In this document: positions 30,553-37,778 of the stretch, one piece after another | Layout of the letters: each line of letters opens with the position of its first letter | How positions within the stretch are numbered: position 1 is the stretch's first letter | From: DATFRY01 sp035489015 | GTDB lineage: Bacteria > Myxococcota_A > Polyangia > Haliangiales > Haliangiaceae | Direction of reading: 5' to 3' | Length of the DNA: 64,000 nt | Assembly (NCBI GenBank): GCA_035489015.1 | Contig: DATHKR010000338.1 | Span: forward strand, 26,309-90,308 | Notes under the pieces: generated by a model | What the model saw: the letters and a program-made list of their open reading frames with translations, nothing else | What the model was told of the DNA's origin: nothing | The model's database searches: none | Translations under genes and position numbers: made by a program

Positions 30553-31837
30553 GACGGGCAAGCCGACCCGGGTTCCCACGGACCGGCACGGCAAGGGCAA
30601 ACGCTGGCGGGTCGCCGGGATCCCCGGAGTGCGCGACCGTTCGTTCACCAAGGAAGTCCCGGCCAAGGCCTGGTTGAAGGCGTCCGCCACCGACTCGACC
30701 CGCGGCACGTTCTACGACCCGCGGGACGGCAACATCACCCTCGACGAGTACGTGCGCAAAACGTGGTGGCCGAACCTGCGGGTGCCTCCGACGACCAAGG
30801 AGTCGATGCGCCCGCGAGTGTTCAAGCACATCCTGCCGCACATGGGCAGCATGCCTCTGAACCGCATCGGCTCGGACGAGATCAAGGGTTGGTTGATCCG
30901 GGTCGAGGAGGATGTCGACGTCAACACGGTGCGCACCACGTGGCGGTACTTCTCGTCGATTCTCCAGGCCGCGCACAAGGCGAAGCGGATTGCGGAGAAC
31001 CCTTTCCGCGACGAGGACTTGTCGCCGCCTGCGTCACCACCGTCGACGGCAAAGGCCTGGTCGCCAGAGACTGTGGCCGCTGTGCGAGCTGGGCTCGATG
31101 CGCGTTACCGGATCCTGCTGGACCTGGGCGTGGCGGCCGGCCTCCGTCAGGGCGAATGCTTCGGCTTCTCCCCCGACGACATCGACGGTGAGATCATCCA
31201 TGTCCGTCGGCAGATCGTGAAGGTCGGGGGGAAGCTGGCGTTCGCCCCGCCGAAGCGGGGGAAGCTGCGTGACGCACCGTGCCCTGTAGAGCTCGCCGCG
31301 GCGGTGAAGGAGTACGCGAACTCGTACCCCACGGTCGAGGTGACGCTGCGCTGGGTTGACCCCGACCGGCCGAACATCGCGTGGACGAGCCGGCCGATGC
31401 GGACAGTACGTCTTCTTGTGGTCACCTCCAGGATCAACGGCGGCGCCGGGGGCGCGATCAACCGGTCGACCTTCGATGAGAAGCAGTGGAAGCCGGCGCT
31501 CGGCCGGGCGGGTGTGCTGCCCGAGCCGACGGTCGTGGAGAGCGTGACGGCGAAGGGCAAGCGCGCGCTGCGCAAGAAGTGGGCCATGCCGCGGGAGGAC
31601 GGGTTTCACGTCACCCGCCATACGTTCTCGTCGATCGTGCTGGCGGCCGGTGAGACGATCACTCAGCTGGCGTCGTGGCTCGGCCATGGAGATCCGGCGT
31701 TCACGTTGCGGACCTACGCCCACTTCTTGCCGACGTCTGGGACAATGGGGCTGACGGCGCTCGGCCGGTGGCTCACCCCCGACGTCGGCTCGGATGACGC
31801 CGGTGGAGCGGATGAGGCGCCCGAGGACTCCATTTAG
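30500..31837 (+). CDS. int: Tyrosine integrase (phage Int)
   Basis: 445 aa. An N-terminal arm-binding-like domain (1-75), a core-binding domain (about 78-175) and a catalytic domain carrying Arg216, His370-x-x-Arg373, His396 and the nucleophile Tyr406. It should recombine attP with attB. A probable attP starts nine bases after the stop codon. Transcribed from the 30173 promoter with the preceding gene. Confidence 0.92.
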   Translation: MAGYIEDRWYKKGPADPETGKPTRVPTDRHGKGKRWRVAGIPGVRDRSFTKEVPAKAWLKASATDSTRGTFYDPRDGNITLDEYVRKTWWPNLRVPPTTKESMRPRVFKHILPHMGSMPLNRIGSDEIKGWLIRVEEDVDVNTVRTTWRYFSSILQAAHKAKRIAENPFRDEDLSPPASPPSTAKAWSPETVAAVRAGLDARYRILLDLGVAAGLRQGECFGFSPDDIDGEIIHVRRQIVKVGGKLAFAPPKRGKLRDAPCPVELAAAVKEYANSYPTVEVTLRWVDPDRPNIAWTSRPMRTVRLLVVTSRINGGAGGAINRSTFDEKQWKPALGRAGVLPEPTVVESVTAKGKRALRKKWAMPREDGFHVTRHTFSSIVLAAGETITQLASWLGHGDPAFTLRTYAHFLPTSGTMGLTALGRWLTPDVGSDDAGGADEAPEDSI

Positions 31838-31880
31838 AAATGGATCTCCCCAGATTCTCCCCAGCACCCCAGTTGATCTA

Positions 31881-31899
31881 GGAACTCGGCAAGAGTTCC
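31881..31899. terminator. Short hairpin after the integrase
   Basis: 7-bp stem GGAACTC/GAGTTCC with a 5-base loop, 44 bases after the integrase stop. Weak terminator. Confidence 0.45.
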
Positions 31900-31917
31900 C
31901 AGGTCAGAGGTTCAGAC

Positions 31918-31952
31918 AGCGGACGAGTCGGCCTGTACGCCGGGTTTTGTTA
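31918..31952 (-). ncRNA. Fragment resembling the 3' end of RNase P RNA (attP core)
   Basis: Read on the minus strand it contains ACAAAACCCGGCGTACAGG, followed by CCGACTCGTCCGC. Streptomyces rnpB ends, as I recall it, ACAGAACCCGGCGTACAG(C/G)CCGACTCGTC. The rest of rnpB is not recognisable on the 5' side (31953 upward). It is therefore a phage-borne copy of the gene end that would restore rnpB after integration, not a working ncRNA gene. Confidence 0.6.
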
Positions 31953-32202
31953 GCCGTGCATCCTGGGCCTGCGGGTTCCCCTCAATCGTTTTGCGGGATG
32001 GTGCTGAACTGCCCTTTTGACTGTTCCGATGCGTTGCGTTGAGTTCCGATGGTGGGTCGTTGGGTTCCGATCCACCTCTCCCCAGGTGCCGCCCACCCCC
32101 AGATTCTCCCCAGGCGCTCCCCAGAAACGGGCCCTCCGCCAGGGTGTCTCCAGCGGAAAGCCGCCTCGCGGTCTGCGGGGCGGCGTGATGGGCGGGGTGT
32201 CT

Positions 32203-32433
32203 CTACGATGCGCCGAGTAGGCCCGGCTCGTACACCTCTCCCTTGCGGAGGGCGTGCCGCCAGCGCTCGGTCTCGAGGATGATGACGCAGCTGCCGCAGG
32301 CGCTCAGCCGGTAGACGTCGCCGGAGGGGGTGACGATGTCGTCGATGTGCGTGACGAACACGTCGTCCTCGCTGCAGCGGAAGCACGACCCGGTCGTCCA
32401 GGGGTAGAGGGCGAGGATTGCGTCGGGGGTCAT
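32203..32433 (-). CDS. Hypothetical protein with two Cys pairs (76 aa)
   Basis: ATG with GGAGAG. 'SCFRCSEDDVFVTHIDD' and 'LSACGSC' form a likely zinc site. An upstream in-frame ATG at 32559 would add 42 residues but lacks a spaced ribosome site. A LexA-like box lies upstream, so the gene may respond to DNA damage. Confidence 0.6.
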   Translation of the reverse strand: MTPDAILALYPWTTGSCFRCSEDDVFVTHIDDIVTPSGDVYRLSACGSCVIILETERWRHALRKGEVYEPGLLGAS

Positions 32434-32567
32434 CGGTGTCTCTCCGTCGGCGTGGACCGCCGCGGCAGGAGCGGCGGTCCCGTGTGGGCGCGCCGGCCTG
32501 AGCCAGAGCGCTACCAAATTTCCCTGTCCAACGGATGCGGTTCCCACGTGGTTGTTCATCCTTTCGA

Positions 32568-32583
32568 GTGAACGCACGTTCGA
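32568..32583. promoter_or_regulatory. Candidate LexA (SOS) box
   Basis: GTGAAC-GCAC-GTTCGA matches 10 of 12 fixed bases of the actinobacterial consensus TCGAAC-N4-GTTCGA, with the full GAAC-N4-GTTC core. It lies beside a -10-like CATAAA on the minus strand, upstream of the Cys-pair gene. Confidence 0.5.
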
Positions 32584-32599
32584 TTTATGGACACTAGCC

Positions 32600-32685
32600 C
32601 CAGCCCTGCGGCATATGCCAGAGCGCCGCAGGGCTGGAGCGGTATGGGTGGTGAGACCGGGCGGCGGGGTCTGGGGCGCCCGGTC
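32600..32685. terminator. Two hairpins between the zinc protein and the XRE gene
   Basis: A perfect 13-bp stem CCAGCCCTGCGGC (32600-32612 with 32625-32637) and a 9-bp stem GACCGGGCG/CGCCCGGTC (32655-32663 with 32677-32685). They fill most of the gene-free stretch 32434-32757 and could stop transcription in either direction. Confidence 0.6.
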
Positions 32686-32757
32686 AGCTCTTCATGATCG
32701 AAAGATGCCGCAAATCTGCTGCTGACATAAGATCATCTGCGGTCGAGCGTTTGTCTG

Positions 32758-32985
32758 ATGCCAGCCGACCAGCCGCAGTGGATCCTCGATGCCCGACGGG
32801 CCATCGGCGACCGCGTGCGCGTGCGCCGGCTGTACCTCGACATGACCCAGGAGCGGCTTGCCGAGCTGTCGGAGTTGGACCGCAGCACGATTCAGCGCAT
32901 CGAGTACGGCGGGGAGTCGAAGACCAGCCACTTGTTGCGGATCGCGCGTGCGCTGCGGGTGCACGTGAAGGACCTCCTGAGCTGA
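32758..32985 (+). CDS. XRE-family HTH regulator (75 aa)
   Basis: Single HTH domain: 'RLYLDMTQERLAELSELDRS' and 'TIQRIEYGGESK', about 24-55. Such minimal XRE proteins act as repressors. A -10-like TAAGAT lies at 32728. It is a second candidate for lysogeny control, or the regulator of the neighbouring accessory genes. An intrinsic terminator follows. Confidence 0.8.
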   Translation: MPADQPQWILDARRAIGDRVRVRRLYLDMTQERLAELSELDRSTIQRIEYGGESKTSHLLRIARALRVHVKDLLS

Positions 32986-33022
32986 CATGCATGGACGCGC
33001 GCACCGGGGTCCGGGGTGCATG

Positions 33023-33042
33023 AGCTGACTGGGGAGTCAGCT
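33023..33042 (+). terminator. Intrinsic terminator after the XRE gene
   Basis: 8-bp stem AGCTGACT/AGTCAGCT with a GGGG loop, followed by TCTTTGCCTT. Confidence 0.8.
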
Positions 33043-33247
33043 TCTTTGCCTTGACCATTCCTTGTTGTGACGGTAAGCGCAAGGGCGCCTACATGCAGAT
33101 ATATGCACACGGCACTCAGGGGGTGTGAACTGATCGCGCACCGTATAAACCGCTGGCCAGAGCCTTCATCAACAGCAGAGGTCTAGGCCACCGGTGAAGC
33201 GGTTGACCCCGCCCGCGGGACCGCCGTCGGACGCGCGGGCGGGGAGT

Positions 33248-33418
33248 TCAGGGGCGCGGCCTGCGATGGCAGGGGCAGGCGCAGTGCAGGACCTGAACGG
33301 GTATCCCGCCACCGGGCGCAGGGGTGGCGCAGGGTCCGTGGCAGAGGCGGTGTCCGTCCGGCCAGTCGGTGCCCGCGGCCCGGCATTCGGGGCTGCGGTA
33401 CCCGGTGGGGGCGCTCAC
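33248..33418 (-). CDS. Cys-rich small protein (56 aa)
   Basis: GTG overlapping the upstream stop (GTGA). Six Cys ('SPECRAAG', 'LCHGPC', 'LHCACPCH') suggest zinc binding, similar in style to the 76-aa protein at 6014. Third of a minus-strand trio. Function unknown. Confidence 0.5.
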   Translation of the reverse strand: MSAPTGYRSPECRAAGTDWPDGHRLCHGPCATPAPGGGIPVQVLHCACPCHRRPRP

Positions 33419-33627
33419 CGGGAGGCCTCACGGGCCTGGCGTACCTGACGGGCCGCCGCGATCTCCTCATCGGTCGCCCGGCGTACAGCGTAGGTGCGGA
33501 CCGTGGCCTCGGCGCGCGCGAACACGGCGCGCAGCAGTCCGTCGCCGAGGTCCATGATGACCTCGCCGGCGCCGCGCCCGTAGTCCTCACTGAACACCCA
33601 GTCGCCGATCTTGTAGCCCTCGGTCAT
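33415..33627 (-). CDS. Hypothetical SH3-like protein (70 aa)
   Basis: 'YKIGDWVFSEDYGRGAGEVI' followed by a beta-strand pattern resembles the CarD/SH3-like fold of small transcription-linked proteins ('xGDxVxxxxxGxGxV'). The C-terminus is helical. Assignment is by pattern only. Confidence 0.55.
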   Translation of the reverse strand: MTEGYKIGDWVFSEDYGRGAGEVIMDLGDGLLRAVFARAEATVRTYAVRRATDEEIAAARQVRQAREASR

Positions 33628-33812
33628 GACGCCTCCGGGACCAAGTGGTGCTGTTCCCTGCACGGGGTGCACGCGTACAGGCGGGCCCCGGACGCCGACG
33701 CCTGCTCGATGATCTGGACCAGGACCGCGGTCTCGGATGCGCCTTTGTGCCAGTGGCACCACCCGGTGGCGGGCTCTGCCGCGTGCGCGGGGCGGTGGGT
33801 AGTCTGCTTCAT
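33624..33812 (-). CDS. Small zinc-site protein (62 aa)
   Basis: 'WCHWHKGASE' and 'YACTPCREQHH' give a Cys/His zinc site. First gene of a coupled minus-strand trio (ATGA overlap). Function unknown. Confidence 0.5.
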   Translation of the reverse strand: MKQTTHRPAHAAEPATGWCHWHKGASETAVLVQIIEQASASGARLYACTPCREQHHLVPEAS

Positions 33813-33960
33813 GGCGGCGCTCCTCCGGTGTCGTCCGTACCCCCGGGCCGCGTCATCGGTCGCGGGGGCAATTCGTCCCGCAACCTTACTGCGGCATACC
33901 GCGCCATGGCGATGGTTGCTGCGGTCGCGCGGCAGGGTGCGGGATGGCACGGTCTGGATC

Positions 33961-34206
33961 ATGAGCGGAGAGTTGGACCGGACGCGGGCGATGTGGCGGC
34001 AGGTCGTCGCGATCGTCATTGCACGGATCGAGGACGGCACCTATCCGCCGGGGAGCCGTGTCCCGTCGACGCTTGGTCTGGCCACCGAGCTGGGGATCGC
34101 CAGTTCCACCAGCCAGAAAGCCTTGGCGCATCTGCGTGCGGAGGGGTGGCTGCGTGGCGAGAGCGGCATCGGGACGTTCGTGGTTGACCACCCGCCGCGG
34201 GCCTGA
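33961..34206 (+). CDS. GntR-type winged HTH domain protein (81 aa)
   Basis: Stand-alone GntR DNA-binding domain: 'VVAIVIARIEDGTYPPGSRV', 'PSTLGLATELGIASST', 'ALAHLRAEGWL', ending in 'GIGTFVVD'. It lacks an effector domain, so it is either a minimal regulator or a KorA-like control protein of a mobile element. No strong ribosome site. Confidence 0.8.
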   Translation: MSGELDRTRAMWRQVVAIVIARIEDGTYPPGSRVPSTLGLATELGIASSTSQKALAHLRAEGWLRGESGIGTFVVDHPPRA

Positions 34207-34269
34207 CGAAAGCCCCAACCCGGCATATGCCGTCTCGTCTGCGACGCCCTGATCTGCGGCCCGCCGTCG

Positions 34270-34275
34270 TATTCT
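34270..34275 (+). promoter_or_regulatory. -10 element placed for leaderless start
   Basis: TATTCT ends six bases before the ATG at 34282, and no ribosome site is present. Confidence 0.4.
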
Positions 34276-34281
34276 TGATCC

Positions 34282-34464
34282 ATGCCCCCCACCCCCACCT
34301 CGTCTGGCCCTTCACGGCCGTCGTCCGTGTGGAATGAGGCGATCCGCGTGTTCCTGCGGTCCCGGCACGGGCGGTCGCTGTCGTCGGTGGAGCGGGTGGA
34401 GTACGAGCGGTTGCGGCACGGGTACACGGAGGCGTGGAAGGCCGAGGTCGGGCGCGCGGCGTGA
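34282..34464 (+). CDS. Hypothetical small protein (60 aa)
   Basis: Basic helical protein ('EAIRVFLRSRHGRSLSSVER') behind a -10-like TATTCT, suggesting a leaderless message. Convergent with the next gene. Function unknown. Confidence 0.5.
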   Translation: MPPTPTSSGPSRPSSVWNEAIRVFLRSRHGRSLSSVERVEYERLRHGYTEAWKAEVGRAA

Positions 34465-34489
34465 GCCTCCGCCTCTGAGGTGGCTCGGA

Positions 34490-35155
34490 TTAAGCGGCGC
34501 GGCGGATGGTCTGACGTCCGGTAAGGGCGTTGACGTCGGCGACGACGAGGGTCTTGGCCAGGTCCTGGAGCCACCGCTCGCCGCCACCAGTGTGGGTGAT
34601 TCCGGCGTCGGTCATCTCCGCGAGCAGATCCAGCAGCTGCCACGGGGACATCGCGTTGATGTACTGGCAGATGAGCCCGCCGAGCCGTCCGGTCGTGATG
34701 TGCGAGTCGTAGGACCGCAGCGCGCCGAAGGCCGGACGGATGGCGTTGATCAGGTCCTCGCTGTATCCGTACTCGGTTCCGCTGGTGACCAGTTCCATTC
34801 CAAGGCGCAGGATCTCTGCGTGGAGGTCGGCGCCTTTGCGGTAGCGGCGGGTGGTGGCGCCGATGGCGAGGTAGCGGCGCATGTCTCGGGCGAACCTCTG
34901 CCCGTCGGTGAGCCCGGCCCGGATGGTCGCGGCGCGGGCTGCCTTGCGCTCCTGGTCGACGAGGTTGTCGAGGGCTTCCTGCGGGGTGTCGGCACCGGTG
35001 GGGTAGCTGCCCGTGCGGCTGGCTCCCCACAGGCCGGTCGGGAGGATGTGGAGGGTGATGCCGTCGGCGGTCCAGGAGTTCCAGCTGGACTCGACCAGGG
35101 CAAGCGGCTCACCGTTGTAGGTGACGGTCCCCAGGTTGGTCATGGTCTGCGTCAT
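34490..35155 (-). CDS. Hypothetical protein (221 aa)
   Basis: ATG with GGGGAG. A beta-rich N-terminus ('LGTVTYNGEPLALVESSWNS') precedes a helical part. I recognise no family. Divergent from the RHH gene across an intergenic region holding three palindromes, so the RHH protein probably controls it too. Confidence 0.6.
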   Translation of the reverse strand: MTQTMTNLGTVTYNGEPLALVESSWNSWTADGITLHILPTGLWGASRTGSYPTGADTPQEALDNLVDQERKAARAATIRAGLTDGQRFARDMRRYLAIGATTRRYRKGADLHAEILRLGMELVTSGTEYGYSEDLINAIRPAFGALRSYDSHITTGRLGGLICQYINAMSPWQLLDLLAEMTDAGITHTGGGERWLQDLAKTLVVADVNALTGRQTIRRAA

Positions 35156-35179
35156 TTCCGTCTCCCCTGCTCGCCGCTT

Positions 35180-35250
35180 GGTGTACGTACACCGTAACCC
35201 GGGGCGTACGTACACCACAACCCCTTTGGGCTAGCTTTTTGTACGTACAC
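35180..35250. promoter_or_regulatory. Three GTGTACGTACAC operators
   Basis: A perfect 14-bp palindrome GGTGTACGTACACC at 35180-35193. Single-mismatch copies of the 12-bp core lie at 35204-35215 (GCGTACGTACAC) and 35239-35250 (TTGTACGTACAC). Centres are 23 and 35 bases apart. The last copy ends five bases before the -10 TAGCAT of the RHH gene. Confidence 0.7.
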
Positions 35251-35255
35251 CCGGT

Positions 35256-35261
35256 TAGCAT
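35256..35261 (+). promoter_or_regulatory. -10 of a leaderless RHH promoter
   Basis: TAGCAT ends six bases before the ATG at 35268; the third palindrome lies just upstream. Confidence 0.45.
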
Positions 35262-35267
35262 CGACGC

Positions 35268-35462
35268 ATGCCAAACGCCCCGCGCACTCAGCACCGATCC
35301 GTCCGGATCTCCGACGAGGACTGGAAGGAGCTGGCCGAGCGTGCACCCGGCGGCGACCGGTCGGCGGCCATCAAGGAACTCGTCGCCTGGTACCTGCGAC
35401 GCCCCGGCGCGAAGCTGCCTCATCGACCCGAGATGGAGGCCAGCGGAGAAGCGGACCGGTGA
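35268..35462 (+). CDS. Ribbon-helix-helix (CopG/Arc-type) regulator (64 aa)
   Basis: 'HRSVRISDEDWKELAERA' gives the beta strand and first helix, and 'DRSAAIKELVAWYLRR' the second helix of an RHH dimer. Such proteins bind palindromes and are often antitoxins or autorepressors. The three operators immediately upstream fit autoregulation. Overlaps the endonuclease VII gene by GTGA. Confidence 0.78.
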   Translation: MPNAPRTQHRSVRISDEDWKELAERAPGGDRSAAIKELVAWYLRRPGAKLPHRPEMEASGEADR

Positions 35463-35938
35463 ACCGTCACGCCCGCTGCCAACACAAGAAGTACCAGCTC
35501 AGCTGCGCCGACTACGAGGCTCTACAAGTGCGTGCACAACGGTGCTGCGAAATCTGCGGCACCCCGGGCACCGAGACACCGCACGGATTTCTCGTGATTG
35601 ACCACGACGCGACAGCCGGCGACTGGGCGGTTCGCGGACTGCTGTGCTCTCGCTGCAACACGATGCTCGACTCGCACGTCCACGTTCTGGAACAGGGGGC
35701 CGTGAAGCGCTACCTGTCCGAACCCTGGTACAAGGTAATGCTCTGCGGCCACGGCCCAACCTGGGATCGCATGCCCGAACCTTCCGAGGGGGTCGAGGTT
35801 CGGACGCGTCAAGGTAGGGTCTGGCGCCGACAGGGCGAGAGGTGGGTGCGATTCAACGCGCATGATCGCACTCTGGCGAAAACAACTTGGGCGGCCCTGT
35901 GGCGACGGCACGGCCCACACCTGCAGCTCGTTGCCTGA
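35459..35938 (+). CDS. Endonuclease VII-type recombination nuclease
   Basis: 159 aa from a GTG. 'CCEICGTPG' (29-37), 'FLVIDHD' (44-50) and 'LLCSRCNTML' (61-70) form the zinc-bound beta-beta-alpha-metal nuclease motif of the T4 endonuclease VII family, which resolves branched DNA. The C-terminal half is basic. Co-translation with an RHH regulator is unusual and suggests tight control of a potentially harmful nuclease. Confidence 0.87.
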   Translation: MNRHARCQHKKYQLSCADYEALQVRAQRCCEICGTPGTETPHGFLVIDHDATAGDWAVRGLLCSRCNTMLDSHVHVLEQGAVKRYLSEPWYKVMLCGHGPTWDRMPEPSEGVEVRTRQGRVWRRQGERWVRFNAHDRTLAKTTWAALWRRHGPHLQLVA

Positions 35939-36014
35939 CGTCGCGCGCATCACCGGATGGACGCGCGAGCAGCTCAGGCTGCTGAAGAAGGCCGCCAACG
36001 GGCCCGTCGCCTGA
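35931..36014 (+). CDS. Possible 27-aa micro-ORF
   Basis: TTG start overlapping the endonuclease stop; encodes 'MPDVARITGWTREQLRLLKK' plus seven residues, resembling a lone HTH helix pair. Could be a remnant. Low support. Confidence 0.3.
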   Translation: MPDVARITGWTREQLRLLKKAANGPVA

Positions 36015-36043
36015 GCCTCTGCCCCGGTGTCAGTGCCCCCGTT

Positions 36044-36049
36044 TATGAT
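36044..36049 (+). promoter_or_regulatory. -10 element before the 63-aa gene
   Basis: TATGAT ends eight bases before the GTG at 36058; no ribosome site. Leaderless or nearly so. Confidence 0.35.
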
Positions 36050-36057
36050 CCCCGGCT

Positions 36058-36249
36058 GTGACTATTGAGATCCCTGATCATGTGATGAAGCTGGCGCGCG
36101 AGGCCGAGGCGGCGCGGGTGAAAGCCCTGTCCGAGCCGTACTCGCGGGAGGGTTGGGCGCCGTGGCTGGAGGCGGCCGAGGCGTTCCTACGGAGCGCTGG
36201 GAACACCGAGCTGGAGATGGCGGCGAAGAAAGCGGCGCGGGAGACGTGA
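36058..36249 (+). CDS. Hypothetical helical protein (63 aa)
   Basis: GTG start. Single long helix with Ala/Glu repeats ('DHVMKLAREAEAARVKALSE'). Convergent with the next gene, stops two bases apart. Function unknown. Confidence 0.5.
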   Translation: MTIEIPDHVMKLAREAEAARVKALSEPYSREGWAPWLEAAEAFLRSAGNTELEMAAKKAARET

Positions 36250-36250
36250 G

Positions 36251-36475
36251 CTACGGCCGCCCACCGTAGTAGCCGTCGAGCTGGACGTTCAGTTCGGCCA
36301 GGTCGGGGTGCATGCCGAGATCACGGTCGAAACCTCCCTGCATGATCGCAGCGAAGTTCCGCATGGGCTTCGTCGCCTTGACCATTTCAGCCGCCATGTC
36401 CTCACGCGCGGCGGCAGCACGGTGGGCGGCTGCCTTGAGCCGGTGCGCGCGCTCCCAGAATTCGTACCGGTCCAT
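36251..36475 (-). CDS. Hypothetical protein (74 aa)
   Basis: 'YEFWERAHRLKAAAHRAAAA' helix then 'GGFDRDLGMHPDLAELNVQL'. Starts at the base following the stop of the 50-aa gene. Function unknown. Confidence 0.5.
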   Translation of the reverse strand: MDRYEFWERAHRLKAAAHRAAAAREDMAAEMVKATKPMRNFAAIMQGGFDRDLGMHPDLAELNVQLDGYYGGRP

Positions 36476-36628
36476 CTACAGCGCCGAGTTGAACGTCGAC
36501 ACCCGCAGAGAACGGCCCGTGGACGCGGGGAGGATCCGGCCGAGCTGCCGGGCCGCGACAGCGCCACGGACATCGATCTCGGTCAGCGGGACACGCTGGC
36601 GGGCTCCGCGAAGGGTCTGTGTCGTCAT
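36476..36628 (-). CDS. Hypothetical small protein (50 aa)
   Basis: Basic small protein ('TLRGARQRVPLTEIDVRGAV'). No ribosome site; GGCATCATG lies just before the ATG, as it does for the membrane gene at 36883, suggesting a shared upstream element. Confidence 0.45.
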   Translation of the reverse strand: MTTQTLRGARQRVPLTEIDVRGAVAARQLGRILPASTGRSLRVSTFNSAL

Positions 36629-36652
36629 GGGTTCATGATGCCGGAACGGTGG

Positions 36653-36883
36653 TCACAGCGCCGGGCGTTCATCGCTGATGCCGAGCTCCCGCTCAAGCCG
36701 CCGGATCTTCGGGTAGTCGGGCCGCACGCGACCAACCTCAGGCGGGACGGTGCCCAGCATGCGAGCCCACAGAAGGTGCGGCCATCGCAACCAGAGCGGC
36801 GCACCATACCGCGCACCGAAATAGACGCACGCAGCGCAGTAGATCAGCTCGGCGGGCAGGATGAACCAGAGGAACGGCGGCAT
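36653..36883 (-). CDS. Small membrane protein (76 aa)
   Basis: One or two N-terminal hydrophobic segments ('PPFLWFILPAELIYCAACVY'), then a basic cytoplasmic tail ending in a helix. Function unknown. Confidence 0.5.
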   Translation of the reverse strand: MPPFLWFILPAELIYCAACVYFGARYGAPLWLRWPHLLWARMLGTVPPEVGRVRPDYPKIRRLERELGISDERPAL

Positions 36884-37027
36884 GCGCCCATGATGCCTGA
36901 GCGCCCCGCCCCCGGGCGCTGAACCGGTGACGGGGCGACCTCGCAGCCAGCGAGCAACCCCCACTCTGGCTAGGGGTTGTTGATGCCTCCAGAGTAGAGG
37001 CGGGGACGACAACGGCGGTGCGGCGGG

Positions 37028-37267
37028 TCAGGCGGTGCGGCGAATCTTGGCCAGCGCGTCGCCGAACTGGATCCGAGGCGGCGCGACCATCATGCGCGCG
37101 GCGGCCTCCGCTATCGGCCGCACGACCTCAGCCGCCCTCGCGAGTGCGAGGTTCGCCTGCTCGGCCAGCTTGAGCGTGGCCTCGGAGACCTGCACCGGCT
37201 GCGGCGGGTAGTGGCGGTCGATCTGCCGGAGCGCACGGTCGGCGTTGGGGTACGGGCGGTACGGCAC
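37028..37267 (-). CDS. Hypothetical protein (79 aa)
   Basis: GTG with AGGAGG. Proline/tyrosine-rich start ('PYRPYPNADRALRQIDRHYP') and a long helix. Divergent from the DUF6233-like gene. Function unknown. Confidence 0.5.
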   Translation of the reverse strand: MPYRPYPNADRALRQIDRHYPPQPVQVSEATLKLAEQANLALARAAEVVRPIAEAAARMMVAPPRIQFGDALAKIRRTA

Positions 37268-37348
37268 GGCGTCCTCCTGGGGTGTCCGGCCAGTGTGGCA
37301 GGCGGGCGGGGGTGTGCGGGCTCGGATGGTGGTGGATCGCCGTGACCG

Positions 37349-37354
37349 TAGACT
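37349..37354 (+). promoter_or_regulatory. -10 element of a leaderless start
   Basis: TAGACT ends seven bases before the ATG at 37362; the same hexamer serves the gene at 63848. Confidence 0.45.
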
Positions 37355-37361
37355 CGAACAC

Positions 37362-37718
37362 ATGATCGAACCATCCGCCGAGGAGCGACTCACCGCGCTC
37401 CGTCTCCTGCGCCGCGTCCAGGTTGATGACCTCGCCCGCACCGACCGGTGGATCGCCCAAGCCGAACAGCAACTTGCCGACCAGCAGAAACCCAAGCCCC
37501 CGCCGGAACCAACGCGCGCCCCGCTGCCCCGGCCGCCTTACGTCACCCAGACCCGCCACGGCCGGCCGCCCATCCTCCACGGGCCCGACTGCTGGGTACG
37601 CGACGACGGGATCGGGACGCTCGCCATCGACGCCGACAGCGCGCGGGAGGGGCTCGCCGGCGCGGTCATCGAAGCGTGCGACGTGTGCACGCCGGAGGCT
37701 GAGCTCGGGATGCCCTGA
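37362..37718 (+). CDS. DUF6233-like protein (118 aa)
   Basis: Pattern of a Streptomyces family: a helical start ('EERLTALRLLRRVQVDDLAR'), a proline linker, then 'VTQTRHGRPPILHGPDCWVR' and a final 'IEACDVCTPEAELGM' with a Cys pair. Family function is unknown. Leaderless promoter layout. Confidence 0.65.
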   Translation: MIEPSAEERLTALRLLRRVQVDDLARTDRWIAQAEQQLADQQKPKPPPEPTRAPLPRPPYVTQTRHGRPPILHGPDCWVRDDGIGTLAIDADSAREGLAGAVIEACDVCTPEAELGMP

Positions 37719-37778
37719 ACGAGTGAGAGGCGCACCCTGGAGGTATGTACATGCGGCGCAAGTAAGTAGGTGACGGCC

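Larger units (their letters stand above)
31846..32124. other. attP: Probable attP with arm-type repeats
   Basis: CTCCCCAG occurs at 31846 and 31857 on the integrase side and at 32078, 32106 and 32117 on the other; the outer pairs are each 11 bases apart. CCCCAGATTCTCCCCAG is shared exactly (31848-31864 and 32097-32113). They flank a segment matching the 3' end of RNase P RNA (31918-31952). Arm sites on both sides of a conserved-RNA core is the layout of an intact attP. This also accounts for the 365 bases between the integrase and the next gene. Confidence 0.65.

Noticed and set aside
31918..31952. A functional RNase P RNA or tRNA gene at the attachment site
   Set aside because: Only the 3' terminal segment is recognisable; conserved 5' RNase P elements and any tRNA cloverleaf are missing.
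32758..32985. Toxin-antitoxin pair around the small XRE gene
   Set aside because: No HipA-, HigB- or RelE-like partner is adjacent, and the gene is followed at once by a terminator.
33194..33448. An 84-codon plus-strand frame
   Set aside because: Gly/Ala/Arg-rich without ribosome site; the minus-strand Cys-rich 56-aa gene in the same place couples to its neighbour and fits better.
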